DNA from: Megalonaias nervosa
Taxonomy: Eukaryota; Mollusca; Bivalvia; Unionida; Unionidae
NCBI GenBank assembly: GCA_016617855.1
Contig: JAECUM010006828.1
Coordinates: 1-64,000, forward strand
DNA: 64,000 bases
Direction of reading: 5' to 3'
Shown: positions 12,901 through 27,800 of the stretch, piece after piece
Numbering within the stretch: position 1 is the first letter of the stretch
Layout: each line of letters begins with the position of its first letter
Position numbers and translations under genes: made by a program
The notes under the pieces: generated by a model
The model's database searches: none
What the model saw: the letters and a program-made list of their open reading frames with translations, nothing else
What the model was told of the DNA's origin: nothing

Positions 12901-15900
12901 ACCCATAACCATTGCAAACAAAAATACTACCGAGGACAATGTTTTCTATGATTGCTTGGCAGTTGTTCCAGTAAAGAAAGATGGTTGGTTGAAGTGTGCA
13001 TGTGTTGCACCTGGCTGTGATCGTTTGGGATAAGGTCTGCTGTCAAGCAATTAATCTCCTTGATGACATTATTAATAGAAGAAGTTACTGATATGAAAAC
13101 ATAACTGAAGCTGATCTGGAGCTGAGAGTTGAAATCACCAACAGAATTGCTGTACATGTGAAATCATGACTCTGGTAACTATCACTGGCTTGCCAGTTGG
13201 ATTTGCTGTCAGAACTATATTGATAATAACCGGTATTGTGGGTGATGCTGCCAAAGTAATTTCACTGTGGCTGTACAAAAGAATACATATTTATTTGGAA
13301 ATTCTCACAAACACCTAAAGCAGGCTCGATACAATTTCTAAGCCATATTCTGTATCTTACAGAATAAGACAATGACAAATCTATTAAAACAACAAAGTCT
13401 GAGACTGTTCTGATCAAAATGGAAAACTTCAGATGATGCAGTGAACAACTACCAAATGGGGTTGCTAACATGAAGACAAGAGTAAAACAGGCAACTGGTT
13501 TGGATGCAGCAAATATCAAGTAAGTAGCAGGGCTCTTATGGAGCAGACTTGTGTTTTGTATGTACTGTAGTGGTAAAGTGGTGGGGGGGAAAGCTCAAAC
13601 CCATAATATCAGTGCCTGAAGTATCATACTCTCACTATATTTCTAAAAGGTGAGCTTGAAAAGATGTTTTCCATAATAATTTACTTTGTCTAGGTGAAGA
13701 AAGCCATTTGTACCTGAGCCATCTGTATCTCTGTGTAGAAGTTTGTCTGGTCAATCCCATAGTCTTGAAGAAATGTTATGTACTGTGCTGTTTCACATCT
13801 AAATAAAAAAAAAATCGTATGAAAAGTCAATGAAAATTTTTTTTTTGTTCTTGTAAAAGCTGAGGGAGGGCAATTGTTTTGTCATGCTTATTTATATTTC
13901 TGTGTGAAAAAGACTTTCTTGCTAAATACGAGATGTGTTGCACATCTAAATCATTGCAACCCACTTTTCAAGGGCTGGTTAACAGTAACTGTTGGGATTG
14001 CAAATGGCCAAAAGTGCCACATGTTTTGTAATGATTTTTACACTGAAAGTCCTCTAAAGACTGCCAGTGCTATTTATATAAAATATTTATAAAAATGGAG
14101 AGTCCCAAGTACATTTTCAACATTTTTTGAACCAGGTTACTCCCTTGCATAATACAGAGATAATATTTCTCTATGAGAATAGATCAAATATTCAGATCAT
14201 TATCAATAGTAAACATGTATTCTTCAAATTCAGTTAAAGATATAGTCTTGATTCTGACTTGAGAAACTTCCAGAATGGAAATTTCCTATTTAAGTTGATA
14301 GAGTATATGCAGAAAATGGTAACTGCGACCTAGGTCTAGTAGAGAGGTATATAATCTTGTTTACCAAAGAATTCTTGCCTAAACATCCAAAGCAGAATTA
14401 GTCTTATTGTTGTGTTCAGTTTTAAATTTGGTTGGATATATTTATTTATCAAAATTACAATTCACTAGAATTACAAAGTGTTTAATAATATTCATGGACT
14501 AAAACATTAATTTGGAATTATAATGAATTCAGAAAAGAACAGTTTGGATTATATTATTGTGATACATCAAAAGACTGTTAACACATAACCACATTCCAGA
14601 TGATTAACACATTCAAGACTATAGGCATATCAAAACATTCCATATTGGAATTTGTTTCTAACACAACTGAAATTGGAACTTCAAACATCTGGATTTGTGA
14701 TAGAATTTTTATGACTATTTAGGATTTAATACACAATACTGATAAGTTCTTATTAAATTTTCACTTTGTATTCTTGGGAAATATATTACTTGCTCAATTG
14801 CACAAAATTTATTGCTTTTTGCTCTTTTCTGCTACTTTGTTTAAGATAACAGAGTTGTAACAGAAAATTGGGGGGCTTGTGTATGGAATATGAATTTCTC
14901 TAAAATATTTAAGAAAACTTAGTTTTTGAAATTTAAATTCACTTTGTTTTGGAAACTTCTTAGTCCCACGTATTTTAATTGCACATATTTGAGAAATCCC
15001 AAGTGAAACCAACAAGCTTTAACAATGTCATCTAAAGTGGAGAATTTTATTTTAAATCCTACCCCAGAGTCCTTGAAAAATAATTAATTGCTTTAGCTTG
15101 CCAGACAATATGATCTGTTGTAAGCTAAGGCTTTAATGGATCAAGAGACTTTATATTTTTGTCCTTCAAAAATAGGCTTTGGGACATATTTTATGGTGAA
15201 CCTTGATGCCATGTTGAGAAAGCTTCTGCTTCAGAAGAAAAAGAGCTGATGCTAATATGTTGAAAAATTGAAGAGTTAAAAAATTGCATCCATAGTGACA
15301 TTAAAACCTACATGGAATATATGGTTTTGTAGCACCTGATCCCAAAGGACTATATAGTTTGAGAAAAGAAATGAACATTACACTCTACTTTTAAAATGTC
15401 TGCATATTAATTTGGATTGGTATTTTGCCTTTTGTGTATTTGCTGACAGTATCTGCTGAACAAAATCTCCATCTGAAGCAGAACCACACTGGAAGTCAGC
15501 CATTTTAAGTTTTCTAGGTAACCTGTATTGTAAATGCACTTTTGTAAAACTTTCATTGATGCGAGGTTCAAACCACAACATAATGCTCATTCCCAGGCAC
15601 AATAAGGCAGTCAAATTTAGTTTAACAACCATTCATATCAAGAAGTAGAGCCCATATGCATAATCAGTTGCCTACCTGAAAAACAGATGTCCCGACAAGC
15701 ACTACATTTAGTGCTTTAACGGTGAATGGTTAAATAAAAATTGTGTACTGCACCAAATACATTTTCATATGCGCAACTTTAATTAATTTGACGGATTTCT
15801 TGTGCAGCACAGCTCCAAGTGTGCAAATTCGCAAAAATTTTGTGATTCACATGCACCGGCAGCATCTCCATTTATGTACTTTCCATAAGAATTAATGATC

Positions 15901-18900
15901 AATTTTTGAGCCAAGTTTCTCTGTAGCTTTTGCCAATACTTCCTGATTGTCATGCAGCAAATAAGCTACCCTAAATGCTGATTGGTGGTTACTGTTTACA
16001 CTGGACTGTAACAAACAATAACCAATTAGAATTCAGTCTAACATATTTTGCTGCATGACACCAGTAGTGTAGGCAAGATACAAATGTCTTCTTTATGCTG
16101 AAAAAAGCTGTTGGGATAAAATAATTAGCATGGCATTAGCATGGGGGTGGGTGGGGCAGCTATGTCTATGAACTATGTCATTTTGTGTAAATTTTGTAGA
16201 AGAAGAGTTAGTGTTATCAAGTCATTTTTTTTTTTGGTAACAAAAATGAGTACCAGTGCCTGCAGCAGCTATCTCAGATGAATTCTCAATTTAAAGAACT
16301 GGAAGGCAAACGACTAATAAATATTCCCAGCTGCTGAAGTTTAAAATAACCTGCATATGGTAGGTATTGTTTTGTATTATTTTCCACCTCCTGTATTGAT
16401 ATGTTTATCAGTACAGCAAAAGTACTGATGCATTAATATACTGATAAATCATTTCATTTGTAACAAACTCAACTTAAATCATGAAACAAATTTTACTATT
16501 TTCTAGAAAAAAGTAACATCTGGCAAAAAGATTCAAGGTTCTGGCAAGGAAGGGAGATCAATACATACCCCAGGGCCAGAAAATGTTCTTTTGGGATTTA
16601 ATGCCATTTCTCAGTGCAAGATAGACTATATATGGCAGCCAGTATAAATGGTGGCAGAAGAACCCAGGAAAACCCCAGTATGAACCATGACCCGTGGGAA
16701 GCAACTGCAGCTTTCTCACATACCCACACTGGCTGAGCCCATGCCGATACAGGTGCGATGGCAGTGATCAGTAAAAACGATCAATTCAGACAACTCGCCC
16801 CCTGGCCCCCCACAAAAACTTATGAATGGATCTCCCATATACCACAGTGAAAGGGGGTGAGGAACTAAACAGAGCACTGCCTGAAAACCATGTGGAAACT
16901 TGGATAGTTAACGATCTATGAGCAATAAAATAACTGACTGAGGGAATAGACTCTGAGAAATTACAGAATATGCACTGAATAGACTGGTAAGTATTTAGCC
17001 ACGATAGAAAGGCACAGATTCTGCAGACAGACATTTTACATGCAATGCAAATGGTATCTAGAAAAGAATGAGGACTATGGAGAATGTGCCAGTGACTTGG
17101 GTAACAGACTGGGGCTGTGCTGTATTCCGGTTTCTTTCCAGAATTCTCTATGGATTTTCATCTATGGGAGGATAAATTCTTATTACATGTATATGCTTGA
17201 GGGTAATTCCCTCAAAGAATATAAAGCCATGCAAAATTGACAGATAATGTGTACTGATATAAAAATATAAACAGTAAATACCTAAAACAAAATAAAATGA
17301 AGGAATAAAGAAAACTTAAATAGAATTATGGAAATCATACCAATATTATCAATACATTTGCTTTAAAAGGTACAATGAGAGGGCTACTGAGAGAGGATAA
17401 TAGTATGGTAACTTACGATGCCAACTGTGACTCTGGACGTTCAATCAGCCTACACCACTTACTAAATCCCAATGACAATATTAATGATGAGGTGAACAGC
17501 AGCAGCATCATGACAATGGAAAGTAGGGCCTTGATAAAGGACCAAGCCAAGAGCTTAAAAATAAGAAAATATATCTGTATTATCACAACAATTCTGTACA
17601 TTTCAAAGAACTCACAAAATGCTAAGTGAGACATACCCATGCCAACTTCAGAAGCCATAACATTTGTTACTATGGTCTGTCTAGCATACTTTAACAACAG
17701 CAACTTATGGATATGCATGCACCATGATAAAAGTGAATTTGATCAGAAAATGACATGAACTATCATACTTAAATCTAGACAGCATGGATAAGAAATACCA
17801 AAATGCTACTTCAAGTATGTGAAACTTCATGGAAATCTGATATCAGTTTATCACAACCTTCAACCTGGATGTTAAAACCTGAGAAGTGAATAATTCCCAC
17901 TGTTCATCCATGGTGGGATTTGCTTAATTTTTGTCTCCTTCTTTTACATAATAGGAAATAAACAGAAAAAAAGTAACAGATAAATGATAGAAAGAGAAAC
18001 AAAGAACAAAAGTCATAAGTAGGTATACTCGTATACTGTACTGCAATGTTTCAGATAGCTGAAAACAGTGCTCCAACAACATGCATCTATTTTAATGCTG
18101 TCTCTTTGCAAATTTACCACACTGATTTAATTATTAAATGTGATTTTTATCCTTCATTTCAATGTCTGCTGTGACAGACATCTGAAGATTCCCAATCTTC
18201 TCACCCCACCCCTCTTTTAATCCCATGATGTCATGCATCTACAGAACAGTAAACAATCACATCTACCCAACTGGGTATTGTCACTTCTCATAACATAAAG
18301 CATACACAATAACGTGGATAAGCAAATGCATTAGGAATGTACATGTAAAGAGGTAAATTAAGAAGGACAAAATACACATGCCAAGAGGTTTTGGCCTTGT
18401 AAACCTGCATACAGACGGTAAATTAGTTACAATTATAACCGAACTATACCTTTAGATATTCTTTTAAATTGCTGATAATTAAATATGAAATTTTCATTTC
18501 TTTATCATTAATGACATAACTATATTTGTGGACACTTTTTTGATTCATTTATCAAGAACAACTATATTGGAAGACACTATAGACTGATCTTGTTTTATTT
18601 TTTTGTTTTATCCTTTGTGAAAAATTCATTTTCTTGGAATTTTTAAATATTTCATATAAATGTATGAATGAAAATTTCAGAATAAAAGGTCTCTCATTGC
18701 TACTGGTGAAAGTACATACATGATTGGTTCAATTTACTGTAAAAGTTAACATATACATGTCTGTTTACATTATCAGAATTTCTATTACCACACCCTAACA
18801 AATATGTGACTGACTTTATACTTGGATTTGTTTTTGGGTATGTGTGTTTTGCATTATAGTCTTCCTTACATTAAAAAGCAGGTCTATTCAATGCAACAAT

Positions 18901-21900
18901 ACAACAAATACTTCCACCAGTAGGATATCAAAACACAGTGGGCACTTGATTAGGTTCTTGCATAAATGCTCGCTGGCATAGCTGTTATAGAAATAACAAA
19001 CATATTTCATGTTTGAAAACATGAGGGCACATTGCATTCATAATGATTACAATTAAAATAAGGACAAAACTGAAACATATTTCACTCAAAGAAAACTTGT
19101 TTAATTGGTATTTATTTATTAAAGTGCTACCTCCAGTTGGCATTAGTGACATTTTCATTTATCAAAATTATTTTAATATTGTTATTTATGGTGTACTAAG
19201 AATGTTGTTTGGAAAGAAATATTAACAAAATATATGACTTTTTATTACAAGTTGAGAACATAATGTTGATTCAAATTTCCACGTCCTATCTGCCATTTTA
19301 ATGACAAAATGAGCAATATACATGTATCTAGATTTCAGTTACCAATTTTAATCTCGATTTTCTTAAAGTTCAACAAATAGGGGTCAATTTTTAAAAACAT
19401 TTTCTAGTTTAAAAAAATAGGATCCATGCCAGACCCCATGTTAAAAGTGAGTTACCAGGGCAAGAGTTATTGATATATATACATGTATATGTATCCAAAG
19501 ACTTGCATAAATTTCATGTTAAGATGATTTCATAAGAACTTTTTAGTTTAATTTTCTTGTGAAGCTTAAAAAATAATGAAATTATATGTCTAAAACAAAT
19601 AAACTAGGATTCACAAATGGCTGAAATGACTGTTATTATTAAAAGCAATGAAACCCAAAATTTTGAGTTACCTGATTTTGATTTATGCAACTACTTAGGA
19701 GTTAGCTCTGTGTATTAGTATATCGTGCTAAGGAAATGGGAGTGACCTATAAGTGCCTTCCCAAGGATACAATGAGGCAGCCAACATTGGCTGGCACGGC
19801 AAAGCATAATTTTCTTTTGTGCCACTTTTGCTACATTGGATCTCCTTTCTGGGACTTGATGTCTCTTTTGGTCAAGTCTTTGGTAGCCACTGTCAACAGG
19901 GTTATAAAACCTTGACAAAAAGAGTCACTTAAAGGAACCAATAGTAAGAATTTCAAGAATTTAAGCTAGGTTCAAAATGCTGAGTATTGAAACTATCCTT
20001 AATATTCTTCAGTGGTAACAGGATTTTCAAATTAGCTACTGTGGTAGACATACTGGATGTCAGATTGGCATAATTTTTATTTAGGACATCATTAGAAGCC
20101 ATTGGATGAGTTATGTATATTTAATTGTGTGCTTAACTTTTGTCCATGATGGTAAGTTGCATTTTAACTTTTGTCTATGATTGTAAGTTGTAATGGAATC
20201 TTTACACAGCATTTGACTTTTGAGCATTCTAGTCTTGTTTACAATTAGACCAGAATTTTCCATTGGAATGATTCACATTTAGCCTCTAAGTCACATGAAA
20301 ATGTGTATCAATGGGAATTTGATAACTGAATAATTAACTCCCATCTTTTATCAGTCTCTGGAAATCGAGCTATGTTGCTGAAGTCTGATACAATTTGAGA
20401 GGAATTATTTAAAATTTGAAATATCTACTGGAAATTATTGAAGTGCTCATTCACTTTTTGGATTTATACACACTACTTTGGATTTTTGTGAACTCATTCA
20501 CAGACACATTCTGGATTGCACAGTGTTACATCAGGACATTCAGGACTATTGGAATTCTTTTGTAACATTATATATCATTATATATTTTTGGACTTGTGAT
20601 AGGACATTAGGATTATTTGGGATTTGATTCACAATACAGTCCTACCCACTTATGTCGACATCACTTATGTCGACAAGCCGCCTATTTCGACAAAAAAGCA
20701 AAGTCCCGGTCCCTTGGTCTACTATTACTACCAAAATTGTCATGCTTATGTCGACGTCGAGATAAAAAATAAACGTACATGTCGACAGAAGCCCTTGGTC
20801 CCAGTTTGACAAAGCCTTTGTTTTCTAATCATTTATGTCGACAAGCTGCCAATTCCGACCCAAACTTTGTTCAACAATTAGTTGATCTTGCCGCCAGGCT
20901 TTAATTTTCTCGCCTAATCATTTATGTCGGCAAGCGGCCAGTTCCGACCTGTACTTTACTCAACAATTAGTTGATCTTGCCGGCAGGCTTTAATGTCGCG
21001 GTCGGATAAAAAATAAAAAAAAAAACAGGGTTTTGTTTGGTCCTGTAAAGTTGGCCTCTCGCGGCGACTTAAATAAAAGCAATGAAATCTGATCTGATTC
21101 TTGCATTTTCCAAAGTGATCGGTGATTAAAACAAGTTTATTGCGCTGTGAAAGTTTCCTTTTTAACTTTATTTATATTTACGATGGCTACCAACGGCAGT
21201 GTAAACGCAGATTAAATTTACAGTCTCTGGAAACTAAATATCTGGCTGTTAAGGAAGTTGAGGGTGGGACATCTCGCAAAGATGTCTGTGAAAAATTTTA
21301 AATGTATTGAGCAGACATTGTTACAATATTGTATTATAAGAATCATTTTCTTTTAATACCTCATTAGCATGTGTCAATGTATACAATATTATGCATTCAT
21401 TAATCATATTAGCCGCATATCTCGTTTGCTTTTATGTACTTTTCACGATGACTTCTGTAACTAAATACACGTACTGTTTAAACCAACTTGTTGACAGGTT
21501 TTCATTTCCCTGTGAATAGCCCCATCCCCTTGGTAGCCTCAGTAAGATGGGAATTGACTGACCAAAATCTAGGCCAATTTAAGTACATGTACCCAAGCGT
21601 GTAAATAACAACTATGCAACCATGTGCTTATGCCGACATTGAATAATCGTAGTGAATGTTTTTCATATCAGGATGTGACCGATGCAATATTTTATTGTGG
21701 ATTTTATTACACAATGGTAACCAAAATGTAATTTGTCAATATACAAGTGTATTTGACACTGGTTTTGTCTTCATGTAATCAAAATTTGCATTGTTTGGTT
21801 TCTCAAAGTGTAAATGCTATTAACTGACGACAGGTCACCCCTAACTGGCGAATTTAACTTGTATCTTTTTTTCAGTAAACCCCCCCCCCAAACACTTATC

Positions 21901-24789
21901 TCGACATCCGCCTATGTCGACAATATTTCCTCGGGCCCGAGGATGTCGACATAAACGGGTAGGACTGTACTGTATATCTATAATTTTTACTTTGTATTGT
22001 AGAGAAATAAATTGCTTGTTGATTTTGCTTAAATTGTTGGTTTTACTTTCTTTCTGTTACGTAATTTAAGACCTTAAGTCATAACAGGTTAAAAACCCAT
22101 GTCAATATGACCATTCATTTAGGGGGATTACTTATAGCAATATTTTCAACAGAGCTGTCATGGCAGCCATACTGGATGTATCATTGGTAAAATTTTCATT
22201 TAGAACCAACTAGAAATCATAGGTGAAAATTCCAAGTTGATATAGCCATCCATCTGGAAGGACAAGAGATAACAATTTTTTTTTCAAGATGTCTACCACT
22301 GTGACCATACTGGACATCAGATAAGCACCATTTTAATTTAGGACCAACAAGACATAATAAGAAGTTATTATGACTCTATGGTCATAACCTAAGTAACAGA
22401 AAGAAGCAAAACAAACAAGTTTTTAAAAAATTAACAAACAATTTAATTATCAAAGTTATAAATAAAAATGTGAGAGGAACACAGTATTATGAAGTGAATC
22501 CAAAACAGTCCTGAAACGGTATCATTAAAGTCCAAAAGTATGAAAAGTTCCGTATAATTTCCAAAACAGGAAATGTACTGGTCCACCAAGAATCATGTTG
22601 TCAAAACAGCGTTGTCCAGAACTCCTCTGAATAATTCACAATAGTTCCAAAATAATATTGTAGTCCAAATGATCACTTTCTATTTCTGATGAACAGTCCA
22701 AACAAATGTTTTTCCTTTCAAATAACATTTAAATACAACATAAAACATCTGCAGACTTGATGTTACAACAGGAACACAAGAAATAAGAATGTTTCCAAAA
22801 TAGGAATAAATCAGATTGCTCACTTCTCTCCTATTATACATTTTCAATAGTCTATTACGAATATATGTTGCAATATACCCCATGTGATAGATCGTACTAC
22901 TCAACTGAATATTTCAAAATACCTATTCATCTGACCAAACTCATCCCATAGATATTAACTTAATTCTTCTAAGATACCATCCGACCAATCTGTCCAATGG
23001 GAAATAGGTCAAATCTCATAAACATATTTACTAATGGTTCTATCATTAGTAATTTTCAACACATACTTAAGCATCTATTTATAGAACCAACGTAATTTTA
23101 CGCTCTTTAACATCTTAAAACAGACTATGTATGTACACAATTTCAACTAAAGGTAATCACTATTATTTACAGCCATGAATAAAGATTAAAAATATTAGAG
23201 AAAATCATGCATTAGGAGTTATGAAAAATACAGATAAACATATATTTTCTAGTGAAAACCCCATGATATGACTTTCCATTTTGGAGGTATCACTCTGGTG
23301 GCCTAAGTGGTTAGAGTGTCTGCCTCAATGTGGGAGGTTGCGGGTTTGAACCCAGGCCGAGTCATACCAAAGTCCTATATAAATGATGCTAGCAGCTGCC
23401 TTGCTTGCTTGGCATTAAGAGGTTAGTGTTAGGCCTGGTTGGCCTGGCGTCAGAATAATGTTACTGGGTGGGACATGATGCTACATGTCTATGGCATGAT
23501 GCTCCAGTGCTAGACATCATTATATATTGCCACACTGTTAAAGCTACATTAAAAATCTAGATCATGCACACACACACGCACACCCCGTTATTGGGGAGTA
23601 AAAGTAACAAGAATTTCAAGATGGCTACAATGGAGGCCATACTGGATTATCACATTCACACTATTTCCATTTAGGACCAGCTGGACATGCTAAAAATTCT
23701 TCTGGTGAAAGCACAAATCAATATGACCAGCCATCTAGTTGAAGCAGCAATAGCTAAACTTTACAGATGACCATTGTGGTGGTCATACTGGATGTCAGAC
23801 TGGCACAATTTTCATGAATGACCTCTAGACAACATGAAGTCTTTCAGTGTAAACCCCATGCTGATATGATCATGAATTTCAGGAGAAGTCGAGATGTTGT
23901 GACCATATTAGATCTCTGAGTAGCATCCTTTTTGTTTACGACCAAATGAACATCATAACAAGTCTTTCAGCAACAAATACCCGATGCTGATATTACCATC
24001 CATTCAGGAGGAGTAGTGATAACAAGATTCTCAAGATGGCAGCAGTGGCAACCATATTGGATGTGTGAACATCAACATTTTCATTTAGGACCAACTAGAC
24101 AAGAATGAAATTGGAAAATTTAACTGTACAATACTTCATTGAACCTTATGGATCATGCATCCACCCAATCTCTCATCTTGTATCCTGTGACCTCTCTAAA
24201 GACTGACCAGTCACATGACCTATGCATCATCTTGTGTAATCCCTAAGAGTAGTACAGGTTCAATGAAATTATCAAACTACAACTCGGCAAGTATCGTTTG
24301 ATTTTCCAATTACAAGGCATGCAGCAAACTGAGAAAAGTGTACACCCAGAATTGCCATGAATAATGGATTAGCAAATCAGGATCTGTACTGTTCATGTAA
24401 AATTCTGTGTAAGAAAGCAACATACACCATGATCTTCCTACACATTTTGTTCAGAAATAATAGTGATAACAAAATTTTCAAGATGATTGTCAAGGTGGCT
24501 GAGAGATCAAGGCAGACTTGAATTTTAGGAAGAAGTGACTTGTCCTTTTTGACACAACAGTGAGAAGTGAGAACTGAACAGGACAAAGTGGGAGTAAAGC
24601 AAGAAATGCAAAATATATCTATAGACATGTATATGTGCATGTGTTTCTGTTCTCTTATTTGAATTATGCCCTCTTTTTTCAGCATATGTATCTGTATTTA
24701 ACACTAATTTTAAGCAATACTTTATTTTCAAGCAGAAATTTTTCTGAGTTGTACGTATACTATAAACATGTATGTGTATAACATTTTTT

Positions 24790-24833
<44 letters not shown>

Positions 24834-27800
24834 TTTGGATTTTTAATGTAGCTTTAACAATTTTTCAGTCATATTGCTACGATGTCTGCAGTGTGGCAGT
24901 TTATAGTGATGTCTAGCACTGGGGCATCATGCCACAGACATGTAGCATCATGTCCCACACAGTCACATTATCCTGACACCAGGCCGACAAGTCCTAACAC
25001 TAACCTCTTAATGCTGAGCGCCAAGTGAGGCAGCTGTTAGTACCATTTTTATAAGTCTTTTACTTTCTGAATGTTCACTTTAAAATGGCACTTCCCTTCT
25101 TTCCAACCAAACTGACACAACCAACATGCAAGTGCATATATTTTTTAAAAGAGGCATTTTCTTTATATAACCACTTACAGCAATGTTACATCACTCCAAT
25201 GATAAGATACCAAATTTATAGTTTTATCATTTGTCTATGTACTTGTATTAACATCAGGCATTGGTTAAATAGTTATTTGTTCTTTGCTCGTTTTTTTTCA
25301 TATTAAAATAAAATGAATGAAGTCAGAAAATAACTTTGATGTTGTGTTTCTGGAATTCCATAGCTTTGTCCCATACATTTCTGATCTAAATGATTACACT
25401 TTAAACCAAATTTTCTATCACATAATATTTAGTCTATGCTTTCTAACAATTGTATACATTCCTTAATATATTTGCCCAATGGTTTACGAAAAAAGACAGT
25501 CAATAAACAGGTACTTCCCATTTCCCTGTGACATGTTGACTTATGGTTCCAAATGATTTTATGAAGAAAATAATACACACGCAGCAAAAATAAAATTTTC
25601 AGATCACCGATTCTATTCTTAAAACACAAATTGCTATTGACATACTATTGGTTAAGTTTTGTAACACAAGTTTGTATGTTTTTATTATCAAGTGCTAACT
25701 TGTGGAAGTAGGGTGCAGTTGCTAAAATACTCGGCAAAGGGTTGATGGTCAGTCAGTTTTGAAAGCACATGCTAGTGATTGTTCAAGAGTTTGTCGGCGC
25801 AAATGACATCAACACCAGTTATTTGATGGCTTGCTGCATGCCTACATTTCACCTTGAGCTACAATACAACACTGGAACTACTTGACTAGGGTGAGGGAGG
25901 ATCTAAAAAGTCTTAAACTATGGTCGCTCAATGTATACCTAAAAAAATCAGAAGCCAAAGTCCTTTTTGCTTTCATTTTACAGTTTTTAGGCAACTTTGT
26001 TACCCATTTCGCCTAGTAGCGTGATCCCTGGTGGCCACATTGAACATTAGAGCTTCACCATTTTCTTTATAACCAACAAGATATCATAAAAACTCTTTTG
26101 TGAAAATTGTTGATATGACCACTGATTCAGGAGGAGTAGCAATAACAAAATTTTCAAGATGACCAAGGTTTTCATTTGGAACCAGCAAGATATTATAAGA
26201 AGTCTTCTGCTGAAAATCCCATCCCTGTATGTCTTTCTGTTCAAAAGCAGTAGTAATAACAAGAGTTTACAGATGGCTGCTGTAGTAACCATATTGGATT
26301 TCTGAGCAGCACCATTTTCATTTCGGGCCAGCTAGACCTTGGAAGGAATGTGGGTGTGAAGTTTCATGAATGTGTGTGTATGAAGTTTCATGACAATCCT
26401 CTAAGTAGTTCAGGAGAAGTAGCAATAACAAATTTGTGTTAATGGAGAGACAAAAGGGCAATGGGCCATCCCATATACTCTTCTTGTCTATGATTAGTTA
26501 CAGGTAAAAATAAAAATGTCTTTTGTTTAAGCAATGGTAATGAACAATTAGAAGAAAGATAATTATCGAATCAAATGTATACATATCCCAGGTACCAACT
26601 ACACACCAACAAACGAGCAGCAATAGCTTGACAAACTAAACAAAATAAAATAACCTGGTAAAATACTATCCTTTAGTAAAAGTCACCTGGGTTATGTAAG
26701 CGCATTTACTGATATGAATTAAAAAATTAATTTTAGTTTTAAAATTTAAATTGTAACATAGTTCTAACAAGGTTTATTCGATTGTGATTTTTGAGTGATC
26801 TGCACAATAATTGTCATAACAAAATTTCCAGATGAAAATTATCGATCACTATGGAATTTTACAATGTCAGTTCAGCATTAGATTGGGTCAAGAAAGTTGA
26901 TATTGGATTAAACTATTATTGGTGCAGGGGGGATCAAGGTACAGTCGTGTGAACAATAAGTTGCAAAACGTTTCATTCATCTCATGTATGGATGTTCAGC
27001 TATGAATGGGATGGAGTAACATACATTTTTTTAAAGCAAGTTTTATTCTTAACTTGTACATATGACATTTTTTCAAAATGATAATTTAGCATAATGTAAA
27101 TTTAACAAAAACAAATCTGAATTAACTGCCGCATTTCAACTGTCCTTTAAGTGTATGAAGGAACATATTTGTAAGGGAAAAATAGACATTACATACAAAC
27201 TGAAATATTAGACACGACATACCATACATAAGATATATATGTAGTTACGCAATTACCTCCAATTTATTCAACTTGTGTGCCATTGTTTTATTTCATGCTG
27301 GTGATTTCCCATGCTTTGTTTATAAATGACGACAATGTTGCATCTTTATGTTTGCTGTACAACTTCTTCCCAACAGCAGGCGCTTTCCCTCTTACATCAT
27401 AGCATGCAACAGAACCCGGTTTAAACGACATCACCCGCTTGGGTAACTGTGTCTAAAAATGCTGAATTACCTTATCATTGAATTTGCTGTTAAGCATTTT
27501 TCGAGGTATTTAGACAATAATCTTCAACGGAATTTTGAAAGACAATGTGCAAAATAAAGCGAATAAACGCCATTTAAAGGTATGTGATATCAAATTCTCC
27601 AAATCTGATACCTATAGCGGCATGAGCTATGTGAGCTGTACAATAGAACTCTGAGATTTGCACATTTTTGTGTGCCTTTGCAATGTTGGTAGGACCCCTA
27701 GATGGCATTACAGACAGTGTCATTGTGAAGTTGATTTTGGGGTATGTAATCAAAAACCGAGATTATCCCCCCCCCCCGAGGTAGGGACATTTTAAACAAA

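Larger units (their letters stand above)
13799..17416. other. TMEM179-like intron 2
   Basis: No gene seen. Contains a dispersed repeat also found near 20.1-22.1 kb and 62 kb (14220-14860), a foldback element (15948-16060) and a family B SINE (16598-16812). Confidence 0.7.

Noticed and set aside
16390..16450. Short inverted repeat TTTATCAGTA ... TACTGATAAA
   Set aside because: Ten-base arms in AT-rich DNA are expected by chance.
26047..26292. Leucine-rich minus-strand ORF with membrane-like segments
   Set aside because: Produced by family D modules (CTTGTTATTACTACTCCT-type codons).
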